Positions 9,129 through 18,515 of a stretch of DNA of 64,000 nt are shown in pieces. The notes below the pieces were generated by a model. That model was not told the DNA's origin. It was given only the letters and a program-made list of their open reading frames with translations, and did no database searches. The translations under genes were made by a program, and so were the position numbers. Position 1 is the first letter of the stretch. Each line of letters opens with the position of its first letter. This stretch comes from Stappia indica (GTDB taxonomy: Bacteria; Pseudomonadota; Alphaproteobacteria; Rhizobiales; Stappiaceae): contig NZ_CP046908.1 in the NCBI RefSeq assembly GCF_009789575.1, positions 1,178,001-1,242,000 on the forward strand. The letters run 5' to 3'.

Positions 9129-9362
9129 ATGGCAATGCAGGCGCGCGAGATCGAGGCTCTCATCAAGGAAGCCTTGCCCGATGCGCAGGTTGAAATCCGC
9201 GATCTCGCCGGCGACGGCGACCATTACGCCGCGGTGGTGATCTCCTCGGCATTCCAGGGCAAGACCCGGGTGCAGCAGCACCAGATGGTCTACCAGGCGC
9301 TCAAGGGCAACATGGGCGGGGAGCTGCACGCGCTCGCCCTGCAGACCAGCGCTCCCGAGTGA
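9129..9362 (+). CDS. bolA: BolA family protein
   Basis: A 77-residue protein MAMQAREIEALIKEALPDAQ with the BolA pattern DLAGDGDHYAAVVISSAF and the conserved QQHQMVYQAL helix-turn-helix-like segment. BolA proteins bind [2Fe-2S] clusters together with CGFS glutaredoxins, and the next gene, 69 bp away, encodes exactly that partner. This is the short BolA2/IbaG-like branch, so a role in iron-sulfur trafficking is more likely than the stress-morphology function of E. coli BolA. An in-frame ATG two codons later is an equally possible start. Confidence 0.92.
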   Translation: MAMQAREIEALIKEALPDAQVEIRDLAGDGDHYAAVVISSAFQGKTRVQQHQMVYQALKGNMGGELHALALQTSAPE

Positions 9363-9431
9363 TCCGCAACCAGGGCACCGGGCAATCCACGGTCGCCGGA
9401 CCTTGACCCGGCAGAACGAAAGGACAGTGAC

Positions 9432-9764
9432 ATGAGCATTCAGCAGTGGATCAAGAACGAAGTCGACACCAACGATGTCGTGCTGTTCATGAAGGGAACC
9501 CCGACCTTCCCGCAGTGCGGGTTCTCCGGTCAGGTGGTGCAGATCCTCGACTACGTCGGCGTGCCCTACAAGGGCATCAACGTGCTGGAAGACGACGAGC
9601 TGCGCCAGGGGATCAAGGAGTTCTCCCAGTGGCCGACCATCCCGCAGCTCTACGTAAAGGGCGAGTTCGTCGGCGGCTGCGACATCGTGCGCGAGATGTT
9701 CCAGAACCAGGAACTGCAGTCGCATTTCGCTGAAAAGGGCATCTCGACCCGCCAGTCGGCCTGA
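9432..9764 (+). CDS. grxD: Monothiol glutaredoxin, Grx4 family
   Basis: A 110-residue glutaredoxin with the single-cysteine active site CGFS in [14 protein letters not shown] (Cys around residue 32), the [20 protein letters not shown] glutathione-binding region and a KGTP motif. CGFS glutaredoxins carry and transfer [2Fe-2S] clusters and pair with BolA, encoded immediately upstream. AAAGGAC precedes the ATG. The gene ends before a clear intrinsic terminator, closing the purL-bolA-grxD stretch. Confidence 0.96.
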   Translation: MSIQQWIKNEVDTNDVVLFMKGTPTFPQCGFSGQVVQILDYVGVPYKGINVLEDDELRQGIKEFSQWPTIPQLYVKGEFVGGCDIVREMFQNQELQSHFAEKGISTRQSA

Positions 9765-9773
9765 TCAAACAAG

Positions 9774-9788
9774 TTAATAAATGGTTAA
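9774..9788. promoter_or_regulatory. CtrA-type box TTAA-N7-TTAA
   Basis: TTAA at 9774-9777 and 9785-9788 are separated by exactly 7 bp, the full consensus of the alphaproteobacterial CtrA site. It lies between grxD and the small secreted-protein gene but upstream of the grxD terminator, so function is uncertain. Confidence 0.35.
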
Positions 9789-9789
9789 T

Positions 9790-9825
9790 AAAGGGCGGAT
9801 CGAAGTCGATTCGCCCTTTCTTTTT
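9790..9825 (+). terminator. Rho-independent terminator after grxD
   Basis: A stem of about 14 bp (AAAGGGCG...CGCCCTTT with one G-T wobble) is followed by CTTTTT. Confidence 0.88.
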
Positions 9826-9841
9826 GCAAAATTTGTCGACT

Positions 9842-9856
9842 AGGCAAAATTTGCCG
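9842..9856. promoter_or_regulatory. Dyad AGGCA-N5-TGCCG (FlbD/ftr-like)
   Basis: The dyad AGGCAAAATTTGCCG fits the form GGCA-N5-TGCC that recurs at three places in the flagellar region of this window. A degenerate copy lies directly before it (9826-9840). It is 107 bp upstream of the small secreted-protein gene. No -24/-12 promoter is evident downstream. Confidence 0.35.
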
Positions 9857-9963
9857 AATCACTCACGATGAATGCCAGATGAACACGCATTTCAGGCTAG
9901 GATCAGTGAAAGGGTGCTAGTCCTCGGTTGTACAGGGGTTCCCGTCACCGAAAGGAACGACAG

Positions 9964-10248
9964 ATGCGGATCGCAAAGCTTGCCGTTGCCGGTATTGCCC
10001 TCAGCCTGGGCCTCGGTCTTGCGACCGTAGCGCAGGAATCGGATGCAGGGCTCCGCCGCATCTCCTGCGTCAACCTCACCGTCTTCGCCCCGTCCGCCAG
10101 CGGTCTCAGCGACGCCGACACCTGCCGCGCCCATGGCGGGCTTGCGGCAAAGGGCGCGGCGGAAGCCTCCGCCGCCCTCGTCATCCTGGTGCGCAACCAG
10201 CCCGCCGGCTTCGACCGCGGGCTGACCATGGCCAGCAACGGATCGTAG
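9964..10248 (+). CDS. Small secreted protein of unknown function
   Basis: A 94-residue product that I do not recognise. MRIAKLAVAGIALSLGLGL followed by a probable signal-peptidase site after ATVA gives a convincing Sec signal. The mature part of about 70 residues has two cysteines (in ISCVNL and DTCRAH) that could form a disulfide in the periplasm. GAAAGGAACGACAG provides a ribosome site. It follows the grxD terminator by about 140 bp and is convergent with the Hsp70-like gene. A CtrA-type box and an FlbD-like dyad lie upstream. The reading frame is short but has a plausible signal peptide and codon use like its neighbours. Confidence 0.6.
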   Translation: MRIAKLAVAGIALSLGLGLATVAQESDAGLRRISCVNLTVFAPSASGLSDADTCRAHGGLAAKGAAEASAALVILVRNQPAGFDRGLTMASNGS

Positions 10249-10263
10249 CCGCTTCCCCGCAGC

Positions 10264-11532
10264 TCAGCCCGATCCGTATTTCCGCGCAGCGTCGAGGGCA
10301 AGTCCCGCCCCGACGCTGCCGAAGACGTCGCCCTGCACCACCCTTGCGCCCGGCAGCAGGCCGGTCAGCCGCTGCCGCACGAAGGGCACGGAGGCCGAGC
10401 CGCCGGTCAGGAACACCGACGAGATCTCCCCCGCCGCAACGCCCGCATCCGCCAGACAGGCCGACAGCGCCCCTTCCACGCCCGCGACCGCCTGGCCGAT
10501 GGCCTCGATCAGGTCGGAGCGCGACACGTCGACATCGAGCGCGCCGCCGCGCAGCGGAAACGCAAGGCGGTAGAGCTCCTCGTGCGACAAGGCGATCTTC
10601 GCCGCCTCGACGGCGCCGGCCAGCGCATGGCCCTGCCGCTCCGACACCACCGACATCAGCCGGTCGACCAGCTCCGGCCGGGCCGCATCCTGCCGCAGGT
10701 CCTTCAGCCGCGTGTCGATCTGCGGGGCGTAGAGGAAGTTGATCCGGTGCCACGTGGCGAGCTCGAAATAGGCCCAGTTCGGCAGGTCGCGGCGCGGATC
10801 GCGCGAGGGCGTACGGTAGCCGAGCTCCGGCATCACCCGGGAAAGGCTGAGCAGCCGGTCGAAATCCGTGCCGCCGATATGGATGCCGGTGCTGGCGAGA
10901 ATGTCCTCGCGCCGGTCCGTCTTCGCCCGCCGCTCCGGCGACACGCGCACCACCGCGAAATCCGAGGTGCCGCCGCCAAGGTCGACGATCACCGCCAGTT
11001 CCTCGCGGCTCACCGCGCGTTCGTAGTCGAGCGCGGCGGCAATCGGCTCGAACTGGAAGGCGACGGAGGAAAAGCCGGCCTTGCGGGCAATCGCTTCCAG
11101 CTCCGCCTCGGCCCGCCGGTCGGCCTCGTCGTTCTCGTCGACGAAACGCACGGGGCGGCCCAGCACCACCTCCTCGAAGGCGTGACCGGCGGCCTGCTCG
11201 GCCCGGTGCTTCACCTGCGACAGGTAGAGGCCGATGATCTCGCCGAAGGTCCAGCGCTGCGCCCGGATCGTCGTCTTCTCGGACATGGTGCTGGAGCCGA
11301 GGACGCTCTTCAGCGCCCGCATCAAGCGCCCCTCGATGCCTTCCACATAGGTGGCGACCGCATCGCGGCCGAAGCGCACATGCGAATCCTCGAAGGAAAA
11401 GAAGATCGTGCTCGGCAGGACGACGCTCTCCCCCTCCAGCGGCAGCAGCCGCGCCGTGCCGTCCCCCTGGAGCAGCGAGGCGGTGGAGTTGGAAGTGCCG
11501 AAGTCGATGCCGCAGGGGCGAAGGCTGGTCAT
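10264..11532 (-). CDS. Hsp70-family (YegD-like) chaperone/ATPase
   Basis: A 422-residue actin-fold ATPase that begins MTSLRPCGIDFGTSNST, the phosphate-1 loop of Hsp70 proteins. The phosphate-2 loop is IVDLGGGTSDFAVV and the adenosine motif is VFLTGGSASVPFVRQ. It has the nucleotide-binding domain only. The substrate-binding domain of DnaK is missing, as in E. coli YegD, which has similar length. It is therefore a DnaK relative of uncertain client. The ATG at 11532 sits at the start of homology; a longer frame upstream is not supported. It is followed by a small convergent gene and preceded by ttcA on the same strand's far side by about 100 bp. Confidence 0.9.
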   Translation of the reverse strand: MTSLRPCGIDFGTSNSTASLLQGDGTARLLPLEGESVVLPSTIFFSFEDSHVRFGRDAVATYVEGIEGRLMRALKSVLGSSTMSEKTTIRAQRWTFGEIIGLYLSQVKHRAEQAAGHAFEEVVLGRPVRFVDENDEADRRAEAELEAIARKAGFSSVAFQFEPIAAALDYERAVSREELAVIVDLGGGTSDFAVVRVSPERRAKTDRREDILASTGIHIGGTDFDRLLSLSRVMPELGYRTPSRDPRRDLPNWAYFELATWHRINFLYAPQIDTRLKDLRQDAARPELVDRLMSVVSERQGHALAGAVEAAKIALSHEELYRLAFPLRGGALDVDVSRSDLIEAIGQAVAGVEGALSACLADAGVAAGEISSVFLTGGSASVPFVRQRLTGLLPGARVVQGDVFGSVGAGLALDAARKYGSG

Positions 11533-11633
11533 GGTCGGATCCGGGTCAGGTCGCGCCGCGGCGGGCGCAAAACAAAAACGGCCGCGGCCGGGAGGCGGTC
11601 CTCCCGGCGCGGGCAGCGGTCTGGAAGGGGCGG

Positions 11634-12566
11634 TTATTCGGCGGCGAACAGCGTCCGCGTCATGGCAAGGCCGGCAGCGCAAGGCTCCTCCGCCTCGCCG
11701 CCCGGCGCTGCCGCATCGGCAGCACCTGGACGTATACCGGCGAAATCGAACAGCTGGATGTCATGCAGATGCGAGGGGCGGACCTGCGTCAGCGCCTTCG
11801 CCATGGTGGCGAGGCGGCCGGGGCTCTCCTTCTCCCAGCCCTGCAGCATGCGCTTCACCTCGGCGCGCTGCAGCCCGTCCTGGCTGCCGCACAGGTCGCA
11901 CGGGATGATCGGGAACTCCATGGCGCGGGCAAAGCGCGCGATATCATCCTCCGCGCAGGCGATCAGCGGCCGCAGGACCATCAGGTCGCCCTCGTCGTTG
12001 ACCAGCTTCGCCGGCATGGACGACAGCCGCCCGCCATGGAAGAGGTTCATGAACAGGGTCTCCAGCGCATCCTCGCGGTGGTGGCCCAGCACCACCGCCT
12101 GGCACCCCTCCTCCCGCGCCGTGCGGTAGAGCAGGCCCCGGCGCAGCCGCGAGCAGAGCGAGCAATAGGTGCGCCCTTCCGGGATCTTCGAGGTGACGAT
12201 GGAATAGGTGTCCTGCCGCACGATCCGGTGCGGGATGCCGTTGTCTGTCAGGAACTGGGGCAGGATATGCGAGGGGAAGCCCGGCTGGCCCTGGTCGAGA
12301 TTGCAGGCGAGCAGGTCGACCGGCAGCAGCCCGCGCCACTGCAGCTCCAGCAGGACGGCGAGCAGCGTGTAGCTGTCCTTGCCGCCGGACAGGCAGACGA
12401 GCCAGCGCGGCCGCTCTCCGCTCGCCTCCACCATCGCGTGGCGGGCGATGGTCTCGCGCGTTTCGCGCAGCAGCCGCTTGCGCAGCTTCTTGAAGCCGAC
12501 CGAGGACGGCGCATTGCGATAGAGCGCGGGAACGTCGCTCTCCACAGTGTCGGCAAGGTCGGTCAT
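11634..12566 (-). CDS. ttcA: tRNA 2-thiocytidine biosynthesis protein TtcA
   Basis: A 310-residue tRNA-thiolating enzyme that makes s2C32 using an iron-sulfur cluster and ATP. The PP-loop SGGKDS is at residues 60-65. Cluster-binding cysteines are visible as CSLC (135 and 138) and CDLC (223 and 226), the first pair and one of the second matching the three ligands known in E. coli TtcA. The [19 protein letters not shown] segment is also diagnostic. The start at 12566 is the usual TtcA length; the C-terminal 30 residues are Ala/Gly/Glu-rich and variable. It is upstream of the Hsp70-like gene on the same strand. Confidence 0.95.
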   Translation of the reverse strand: MTDLADTVESDVPALYRNAPSSVGFKKLRKRLLRETRETIARHAMVEASGERPRWLVCLSGGKDSYTLLAVLLELQWRGLLPVDLLACNLDQGQPGFPSHILPQFLTDNGIPHRIVRQDTYSIVTSKIPEGRTYCSLCSRLRRGLLYRTAREEGCQAVVLGHHREDALETLFMNLFHGGRLSSMPAKLVNDEGDLMVLRPLIACAEDDIARFARAMEFPIIPCDLCGSQDGLQRAEVKRMLQGWEKESPGRLATMAKALTQVRPSHLHDIQLFDFAGIRPGAADAAAPGGEAEEPCAAGLAMTRTLFAAE

Positions 12567-12678
12567 GGCTCGCGCGTGCCCCGGCTGGCTGTCATTCTCG
12601 TTTCGGTGGTCCCGCTGCAATAACGCCTCGCGCCGCCCGCGCCAAGCGGAAAGCCGCGCCCACCTCTCGGGCGGCGCT

Positions 12679-14475
12679 TCAGGCCTCGCCGGCGGGCGGG
12701 GCCGCACTCTCGTCGCCGAGGGTCTGGTTGCGGCCCGACGCCTTGGCCGCGAACAGGGCGGCATCGGCACGGCTGCGCACCGTGCCAACGCTCTTGCCGC
12801 CGCGATTGTCGGCAATGCCGATGGACACGGTGACGGTGCCGAGGATCCGCCCCGCATGGGAGAGCGTCATCGTCGCCATGCGCGTGCGGATATGCTCGGC
12901 GATCCGGTAAGCCTCCTCCGGCGAGACCTGCGGCAGCAGCACCGCGAACTCCTCGCCGCCGAAGCGGTAGCACACGCCGCGCTCGCCGACGATATCGGTG
13001 AGGATGCCGCCCACGGTCTGCAGCACCGTATCGCCCGCATCGTGGCCGAACTCGTCGTTGAAGCGCTTGAAGTGATCGATATCGATCACGAAGCAGGTCA
13101 GCTCCGGCTCTCCGTCCGCGCGCGCCCAGCCCGCCAGCGCCTCGTCGAGGGACCGGCGGTTGAGCAGGCCGGTCAGCGGATCGCGCACCGCCAGCCGGGT
13201 CAGGCGCTCGCGCAGCTGCAGGTTGGCCACCGCCAGCGCGACATTCTCGCCGATCATGCCGAGATAGGCCTGATAGTCGCGGATCACCTCGCGATTGCCC
13301 GACAGGTCGGCGAAGGAGAGCACACCGAGCGTGTCGCCATGGGCGCTCAAGGGTATGCACAGGACGGAGTCGGACGCCTGCGCCAGGTGCTGGCAGTCGA
13401 CATCCTCGCGCTCGCTGGTGCTGTGGTGCGGCTGGCCGCGGCGCAGGCCCCAGCATTCCTGCGGATCGAAGCTCGCGGCTGCCTCCTCCGGCAGCTTCCA
13501 GGAGCCAAGCCGCGACAGTTCCGTATTCGCCTCGTTGCGCAAGAACAGCGCGCCGCCGAGTTCGGGAAAGATCTGCGGCGAGAAGCGTCCAACCACCTCG
13601 GCGATCTCCGGCACCTTCTGGCAAGCCTGCATCCGGCGCATCATCTGCAGGATCAGGTCCTTCATCTTCAGGTCGCGCCGCCGCTCGGCATCCAGCCGCT
13701 CGCGCTCCAGCCCGTTCTCGCGGAAGACGCGGATCGCCGCCGTCAGCTCGCCGATCTCGTCGCGGCGCCCGTCATGCGGCACCTCGACGGCGAAGTCCTG
13801 GGTCGCAAGCCGCTTGACGATGCCCGCCATCTGGGTGAGCGGCACGGAGACCCGGCGGCGCAGCACGAAGTAGAGCACCGCGAGGAAGACGACCGCGGTC
13901 AGCGCCAGCAGGATGCGGGCGATCAGGCCGAGCCAGTCGGCCCGGATCTGCGCCCGCTGCAGCTCCAGGCCCGTGCGCTGGTCGACCATGGTGCGGAAGC
14001 GCTCGACATCGGCGACCAGGCGCACATGCTGGCCGTAGTGCTCGTCGCCGAACAGCGCATCGCGCGCGGCCTGCACATTGCCCGAACGATAGGTCTCGAC
14101 GGCACCGGTCTCGATCTCCTCCAGCCGGTCGACCGTCGCCGTGATCCGCTTGAGCAGCGCCAGTTCCTCGCCGCTCGCCCCGATGGCCTCGGCCCGGCGC
14201 GCCATCTCCTCCAGCCGGTGCTCCTCGTCGTTCACCCGCTCGAAGACCGCCAGATGCGCCGGATCGCCGCGCATCACGTACAGCCGCGCCTCGTCGGTGC
14301 GCAGCTCGGCGTCGACCTCCAGCTGCGCACCGAGATCGTTCAGCGCCAGATGCACTTCCACCGACTGCCGCTCGGCCGCGGCCATGCGGTCGGACAGGAT
14401 GAAGGCAAGGCCGGACAGGGCGGTGAGCAGGACAGTCACCGCATAGGCCAGATTGGTGATGGTGCTGATCTTCAT
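12679..14475 (-). CDS. Membrane GGDEF diguanylate cyclase with HAMP and GAF domains
   Basis: A 598-residue signalling protein. Order: transmembrane helix about 8-29; a periplasmic helical sensor region of roughly 150 residues; a second transmembrane helix about 185-207; HAMP linker ([22 protein letters not shown]); a GAF-like domain about 290-420 ([19 protein letters not shown]); and a C-terminal GGDEF domain starting at [16 protein letters not shown] with the active site GGEEF at about 506-510. The active site is intact, so c-di-GMP synthesis from GTP is expected. The RxxD product-inhibition site, normally five residues before GGEEF, is absent. The ligand is unknown. ttcA lies 112 bp downstream on the same strand. 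Confidence 0.92.
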   Translation of the reverse strand: MKISTITNLAYAVTVLLTALSGLAFILSDRMAAAERQSVEVHLALNDLGAQLEVDAELRTDEARLYVMRGDPAHLAVFERVNDEEHRLEEMARRAEAIGASGEELALLKRITATVDRLEEIETGAVETYRSGNVQAARDALFGDEHYGQHVRLVADVERFRTMVDQRTGLELQRAQIRADWLGLIARILLALTAVVFLAVLYFVLRRRVSVPLTQMAGIVKRLATQDFAVEVPHDGRRDEIGELTAAIRVFRENGLERERLDAERRRDLKMKDLILQMMRRMQACQKVPEIAEVVGRFSPQIFPELGGALFLRNEANTELSRLGSWKLPEEAAASFDPQECWGLRRGQPHHSTSEREDVDCQHLAQASDSVLCIPLSAHGDTLGVLSFADLSGNREVIRDYQAYLGMIGENVALAVANLQLRERLTRLAVRDPLTGLLNRRSLDEALAGWARADGEPELTCFVIDIDHFKRFNDEFGHDAGDTVLQTVGGILTDIVGERGVCYRFGGEEFAVLLPQVSPEEAYRIAEHIRTRMATMTLSHAGRILGTVTVSIGIADNRGGKSVGTVRSRADAALFAAKASGRNQTLGDESAAPPAGEA

Positions 14476-14599
14476 GGGCGTTCCGAAGGCATTCGCGCTT
14501 GTTCGCGCTGTTATCCTTCCGGCCGTTTAGCACCCGCAAGCTATCCGAAAAACCAACAAGAGGTTTCGCCCGACCGATTATCGCCGTTTCGGCAACAAT

Positions 14600-14620
14600 C
14601 GCCCGGCTTTTATCCGGGCG
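14600..14620 (-). terminator. Hairpin downstream of the metallo-hydrolase gene
   Basis: A 7-bp stem CGCCCGG / CCGGGCG with a 7-nt loop lies between the metallo-hydrolase stop and the diguanylate cyclase start. No T-run follows on the minus strand, so termination is doubtful. Confidence 0.3.
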
Positions 14621-14674
14621 CGCGGCAGAAAGATCACAGGCCGGAGCAGCCCAGGGCGCCCCGGCCCGCGCGCC

Positions 14675-15646
14675 TCACGAGGCCGGAACGTAGCGCCAGG
14701 CGCCGTCCTTCGCCTCCGCCCGGCCGACACCGGGCCAGGGCAGATGGTAGCCGATCAGCATCAGGCCGTCGGTCGCCGCCCGGTCGAGCAGCTGCCGCCG
14801 CGTCGCGGCCGCGATCTCCGGCTGCTGGTCGGTGCTCGGCTGCCAGTCGGGCTTTGCGAAGGAGACGGACGGATGCGTCAAGGCATCGCCCAGCACCAGG
14901 AGCTGCTCGCCGCCATCCTCCACCAGCACGGACATGTGCCCCGGCGTATGGCCGGGCGTTGCGATCATCGTCACGCCCGGCACCACCGCGTGGTCCGCGC
15001 CGACGCGCTCGGTCTTTTCCGCAACAGCACCCAGATTGCGCTGCGCGCCGAGCGCGAAGGAATGCAGCGCTTCGGGATTGTTCGCGACGAAGCCGGGATC
15101 CATCCAGAAGTCCCACTCCGCAGAGCCGATCAGATAGGCGGCATTGGGAAAGCGCTCGCTCTCGTCGAAATCGTCAATGATGCCCCATACGTGATCGGGA
15201 TGGGCATGGGTCAGCGCCACATGCGTCACCGCCTCGCGGTCGATGCCCGCCTCCTTGAAGCTGTCGGCGAGCTGGCCGGCGGTCTCGAAGAAGTTCATAC
15301 CCGCGCCCGTGTCGACCAGCACAAGGGCATCGCCCCGGCGGATCAAGGTGATGTTGAGCGCGCTCGCCCGGGTGACGGGGTCATGGCCGTTCGCCTCCAG
15401 AAAGGCCGCGCGTTCCGCGTCCGGCACATTGGCGGCGAGCGTGGAGGCCGGCAGCGACAGCCCGCCATCGCTGAGCACGATGATCTCGGTCTCGCCGAGC
15501 TGGAAGGAATGCGCCTTCGGCTCGGCGCGGGCGCGTGTGGCAGCCAGCGGCAGGGCCAGTCCGGCACCGGTCAGCACCTGCCCGGCGCGAAGCGTCACGG
15601 GCGCGGCCAGTCCGCCGCCCAGAAATGCACGTCTCGAAAAGCTCAC
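14675..15646 (-). CDS. Tat-exported MBL-fold metallo-hydrolase
   Basis: A 323-residue protein using a GTG start at 15646, chosen because AGGGAGG lies 7 nt upstream. The N-terminus VSFSRRAFLGGGLA is a twin-arginine signal (SRRxFL), followed by a hydrophobic stretch ending near ATRARAE. The metallo-beta-lactamase zinc motif is THAHPDH at about residues 142-148, with further ligands in ATPGHTPGHM and LVLGDAL. Family members include lactonases, phosphotriesterase-like and sulfatase-like hydrolases; the substrate cannot be assigned. Tat export implies folding with metal in the cytoplasm and activity in the periplasm. It stands between the GGDEF gene and rpsD. Confidence 0.88.
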   Translation of the reverse strand: MSFSRRAFLGGGLAAPVTLRAGQVLTGAGLALPLAATRARAEPKAHSFQLGETEIIVLSDGGLSLPASTLAANVPDAERAAFLEANGHDPVTRASALNITLIRRGDALVLVDTGAGMNFFETAGQLADSFKEAGIDREAVTHVALTHAHPDHVWGIIDDFDESERFPNAAYLIGSAEWDFWMDPGFVANNPEALHSFALGAQRNLGAVAEKTERVGADHAVVPGVTMIATPGHTPGHMSVLVEDGGEQLLVLGDALTHPSVSFAKPDWQPSTDQQPEIAAATRRQLLDRAATDGLMLIGYHLPWPGVGRAEAKDGAWRYVPAS

Positions 15647-15744
15647 GGCGCATCCTCCCTTTATCTGGACCATCATATTCGAACGCACGAATATGAAAAG
15701 CCGAAAGCGGTGGGGGGATGCCGGGGGACGGACAACGCGGCGCC

Positions 15745-15776
15745 AAAAAGCAAAAGGGCGCGCCGATGGCGCGCCC
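15745..15776 (-). terminator. Rho-independent terminator after rpsD
   Basis: Perfect 9-bp stem GGGCGCGCC / GGCGCGCCC with a 3-nt loop. On the minus strand it is followed by TTTTGCTTTTT. Confidence 0.85.
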
Positions 15777-15807
15777 CTTCCAAGGCCTGGCGGTCCTTGT
15801 CAAAAAA

Positions 15808-16425
15808 TCAACGCGAGTAGAACTCGACGATGAGGTTCGGCTCCATCTGGACCGGATACGGCACGTCGGTCAGCGTCGGGACGCGCGAGAAGGTCGCGGT
15901 CATCTTGCTGTGGTCGGCGGTGACGTAGTCCGGCACGTCGCGCTCGGCCAGCTGGACTGCTTCGAGCACGGTGACGAGCTGACGCGACTTCTCGCGAACC
16001 TCGATCAGGTCGCCCGGGTTGCAGCGGTAGCTCGCGATGTTGACGCGGCGGCCGTTGACCTTGACGTGACCGTGGTTGATGAACTGGCGGGCAGCGAAGA
16101 CGGTCGGGACGAACTTCGCGCGGTAGATCACCGCATCGAGACGACGCTCGAGCAGGCCGATCAGGTTCTCCGACGTGTCGCCCTTCATCCGCGAGGCTTC
16201 CACGTAGATCTTGTGGAACTGCTTCTCGGAGATGTTGCCGTAGTAGCCCTTGAGCTTCTGCTTGGCGCGCAGCTGCACGCCGAAGTCGGAGAGCTTGCCC
16301 TTGCGGCGCTGGCCGTGCTGGCCCGGGCCGTACTCGCGGCGGTTGGCCGGAGACTTCGGACGACCCCAGATGTTTTCGCCCATCCGGCGGTCAATCTTGT
16401 ACTTTACACCATGGCGCTTCGACAT
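15808..16425 (-). CDS. rpsD: 30S ribosomal protein S4
   Basis: A 205-residue primary 16S rRNA-binding protein of the small subunit. It begins [20 protein letters not shown] and contains the S4 RNA-binding domain with [35 protein letters not shown]. It lacks the four zinc cysteines seen in some S4 proteins, as is usual for alphaproteobacteria. Rho-independent terminator follows. As commonly seen in this class it stands alone and not in the alpha operon. AGGGAAC precedes the start. Confidence 0.98.
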   Translation of the reverse strand: MSKRHGVKYKIDRRMGENIWGRPKSPANRREYGPGQHGQRRKGKLSDFGVQLRAKQKLKGYYGNISEKQFHKIYVEASRMKGDTSENLIGLLERRLDAVIYRAKFVPTVFAARQFINHGHVKVNGRRVNIASYRCNPGDLIEVREKSRQLVTVLEAVQLAERDVPDYVTADHSKMTATFSRVPTLTDVPYPVQMEPNLIVEFYSR

Positions 16426-16564
16426 GCGCGGTTCCCTCGTTGTGTTTGCAGTCTTGCAAGGAAACGCGACCTCCTCTCCTCATCTCCCGCAATCGGAAGA
16501 TCAGGCGACAGGACCCCCGGCCAACAGCGCCGGCGCGAGGTTCCACGGTTGCGTGAAATGCAAA

Positions 16565-16583
16565 GCGGGCCGACAGGGCCCGC
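16565..16583 (-). terminator. Hairpin after murI
   Basis: A 7-bp stem GCGGGCC / GGCCCGC with a 5-nt loop is followed on the minus strand by TTTGCATTTC. It lies 37 bp beyond the murI stop in the 195-bp gap before rpsD. Confidence 0.5.
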
Positions 16584-16620
16584 AAAGCGAGAGGATGCCT
16601 ACTCCAAAGCCGGCATCGAG

Positions 16621-17442
16621 TCAAACGCTTGCTGCCGGCTCCACGGTGGAAATCGCCAGCGTTTCCGCCGAAAGCAGCTCCAGCACCGGCGACAGGTCCG
16701 CTCCCGAGGTGGCCAGCGCCCGCACGGGCGCGGCGGTGCGCCCCTCGCCGGTCGATGCCCCGCTCGCGGCCAGCACGTCGCGCAGGCGGCGGGCAATGGC
16801 AGGTGCCGGGTCGAGCCAGTCCACCGGCCAGGGCGCGATCTGCGCCATGTGCGGCGCCAGCAGCGGGAAATGCGTGCAGGCGAGCACCACGACATCCGTC
16901 CGCCGGCCGCCTTTTTCCACGAAACAGGGCGCGATCTCGGCCGCCAGCGCGGCCCGGTCGAGCCGCCCGCGCAGCAGCGCCTCCTCGGCAAGGCCCGCAA
17001 GATGGCGCGCGCCGACCAAGGTGATCGCCACGTCCGGCGCGAATCGGCGGATCAGGTCGAACGTGTAGTCGCGCGTGACCGTGCCGGGCGTCGCCAGCAC
17101 GCTGACGAGACCCGAGCGCGTGCGCTCCGCCGCCGGCTTGATCGCCGGCACGGTGCCGACGACGGGACAGGCGAGAGCAGCCCGCAAGGGCGGCAGGACC
17201 AGTGTCGAGGCGGTGTTGCAGGCAATGACCACGGCGGCGGGGCGCAACTCGCCGGCCAGCCGCACCACCACGTCGGTGCAGTGGCGGGTGAGCGCCTCCG
17301 CCTCCCAGGCGCCATAGGGGAAGCCGGCATCGTCCGCCGCATAGACCAGCGGCAGGCCCGGCATCAGCCGCCGGATCTCGCGGGCGACCGTGATGCCGCC
17401 GATGCCGCTGTCGAAAACGAGGACCGGAGCCGGTTCCGCCAT
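16621..17442 (-). CDS. murI: Glutamate racemase
   Basis: A 273-residue cofactor-independent racemase that supplies D-glutamate for peptidoglycan. It has the N-terminal strand [10 protein letters not shown] and the two catalytic cysteines, Cys75 in IACNTAST and Cys189 in LACTHFPLL. The start at 17442 follows a GGGGGAAGG and begins where homology does; a longer frame adds 11 residues. The gene is 57 bp downstream of the SpoU-type methyltransferase gene on the same strand and may be cotranscribed with it. Confidence 0.95.
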   Translation of the reverse strand: MAEPAPVLVFDSGIGGITVAREIRRLMPGLPLVYAADDAGFPYGAWEAEALTRHCTDVVVRLAGELRPAAVVIACNTASTLVLPPLRAALACPVVGTVPAIKPAAERTRSGLVSVLATPGTVTRDYTFDLIRRFAPDVAITLVGARHLAGLAEEALLRGRLDRAALAAEIAPCFVEKGGRRTDVVVLACTHFPLLAPHMAQIAPWPVDWLDPAPAIARRLRDVLAASGASTGEGRTAAPVRALATSGADLSPVLELLSAETLAISTVEPAASV

Positions 17443-17499
17443 GCCTTCCCCCGGATGAGGATACGGGCGGGCCACCTGGCCCGCGCGACCCGCCTCCCG

Positions 17500-18285
17500 T
17501 CAGCCCCGCGGGCGGGTCGAGCGGCCTTCGAGCGCCGCCACCACCCCGCGCAGGGTCTTCACTTCCTGATCGGTGAGTGAGGCTTTTTGAAGGATGTTGC
17601 GCAGGTTGCGGACGATCGACGGGCGCTTCTCCACCGGGCGGAAGAAGTTCACCGTGTCGAGCGCTCCTTCCAGATGCTCGAACAGGCGCACGAGGTCTTC
17701 CTTGCTGGCCGGCGGGTTCTGCTCCTCGTCGAGACGGAAGGGCAGCGCCCCGTCATTCGCCTTCAGCCGCCATTCGTAGGCGCAGACCAGCACCGCCTGG
17801 GCGATGTTGAGCGAGGCGAAGTCCGGGTCGACAGGCAGGGTGACGATCTCGTCGGCGAGCGCCACCTCGTCGTTGTTGAGGCCCCAGCGCTCGCGGCCGA
17901 ACAGATAGCCGGTACGGGTGCCGCTGGCACCGAGCCGGGTCGTCGTCACCGCCGCCTCGTCCGGGCCGCGCACCGGCTTGGCGATCTCGCGCGAACGCGC
18001 CGTGGTGGCGAAGACGAAGCCGAGATCGGCAATCGCCGCCTCGACGCTATCGAACACCTGCACGGCCTCGATCACATGGTCGGCGCGGCTGGCCGCCGCC
18101 CGTGCCCTCTCGCTCGGCCAGCCGTCGCGCGGATTGACCAGGCGCAGGTCGCGCAGACCGAAATTGGCCATGGCGCGGGCCGCCGTGCCGATGTTCTCGC
18201 CGAGCTGCGGCTCGCACAGGATGATGCAGGGCGGGGGCAGGTCGCGGACCCTGGCCGCCGGGTCGATGGTGGCGTTGCGTGTCAT
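17500..18285 (-). CDS. trmJ: TrmJ-like SpoU/TrmH rRNA/tRNA ribose methyltransferase
   Basis: A 261-residue SPOUT (alpha/beta-knot) methyltransferase. The knot motifs are visible as LCEPQLGENIGTAARAMANFG (motif 1; the asparagine and arginine bind and methylate the ribose), LFGRERWGLNNDEVALAD (motif 2) and SLNIAQAVLVCAYEW (motif 3). The C-terminal helical extension of about 80 residues, with FLRPVEK-like text and NLRNILQKASL, is the TrmJ/XMJ1 type that 2'-O-methylates tRNA position 32. The symbol is by subfamily resemblance; other TrmH-family targets are possible. murI lies immediately downstream. Confidence 0.85.
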   Translation of the reverse strand: MTRNATIDPAARVRDLPPPCIILCEPQLGENIGTAARAMANFGLRDLRLVNPRDGWPSERARAAASRADHVIEAVQVFDSVEAAIADLGFVFATTARSREIAKPVRGPDEAAVTTTRLGASGTRTGYLFGRERWGLNNDEVALADEIVTLPVDPDFASLNIAQAVLVCAYEWRLKANDGALPFRLDEEQNPPASKEDLVRLFEHLEGALDTVNFFRPVEKRPSIVRNLRNILQKASLTDQEVKTLRGVVAALEGRSTRPRG

Positions 18286-18515
18286 GGCGCGCGAGATATC
18301 CCAATCCGCGCGGCTTTTCCAGCGCCAGCCGCGCCAACGCAGCCGGGAGGCGCAAATATTCCGTCGAAGCCCCTCGCCGGTTGCGATAACTTCACATATG
18401 GGGAGTTGAAATGCCCGTCGGCGACACCCCGGCCGACGCAAGCATGTCTTCCGCGCTCCGCCGACGCCAGGCCCGCCCTGCCCCTACCCGCACCCTCCGA
18501 CGACAGGATCCCACG

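Noticed and set aside
12547-15180. An 877-codon plus-strand frame spanning two minus-strand genes
   Set aside because: It runs antisense to the diguanylate cyclase and part of the metallo-hydrolase, both with clear families, so it cannot be a real gene.
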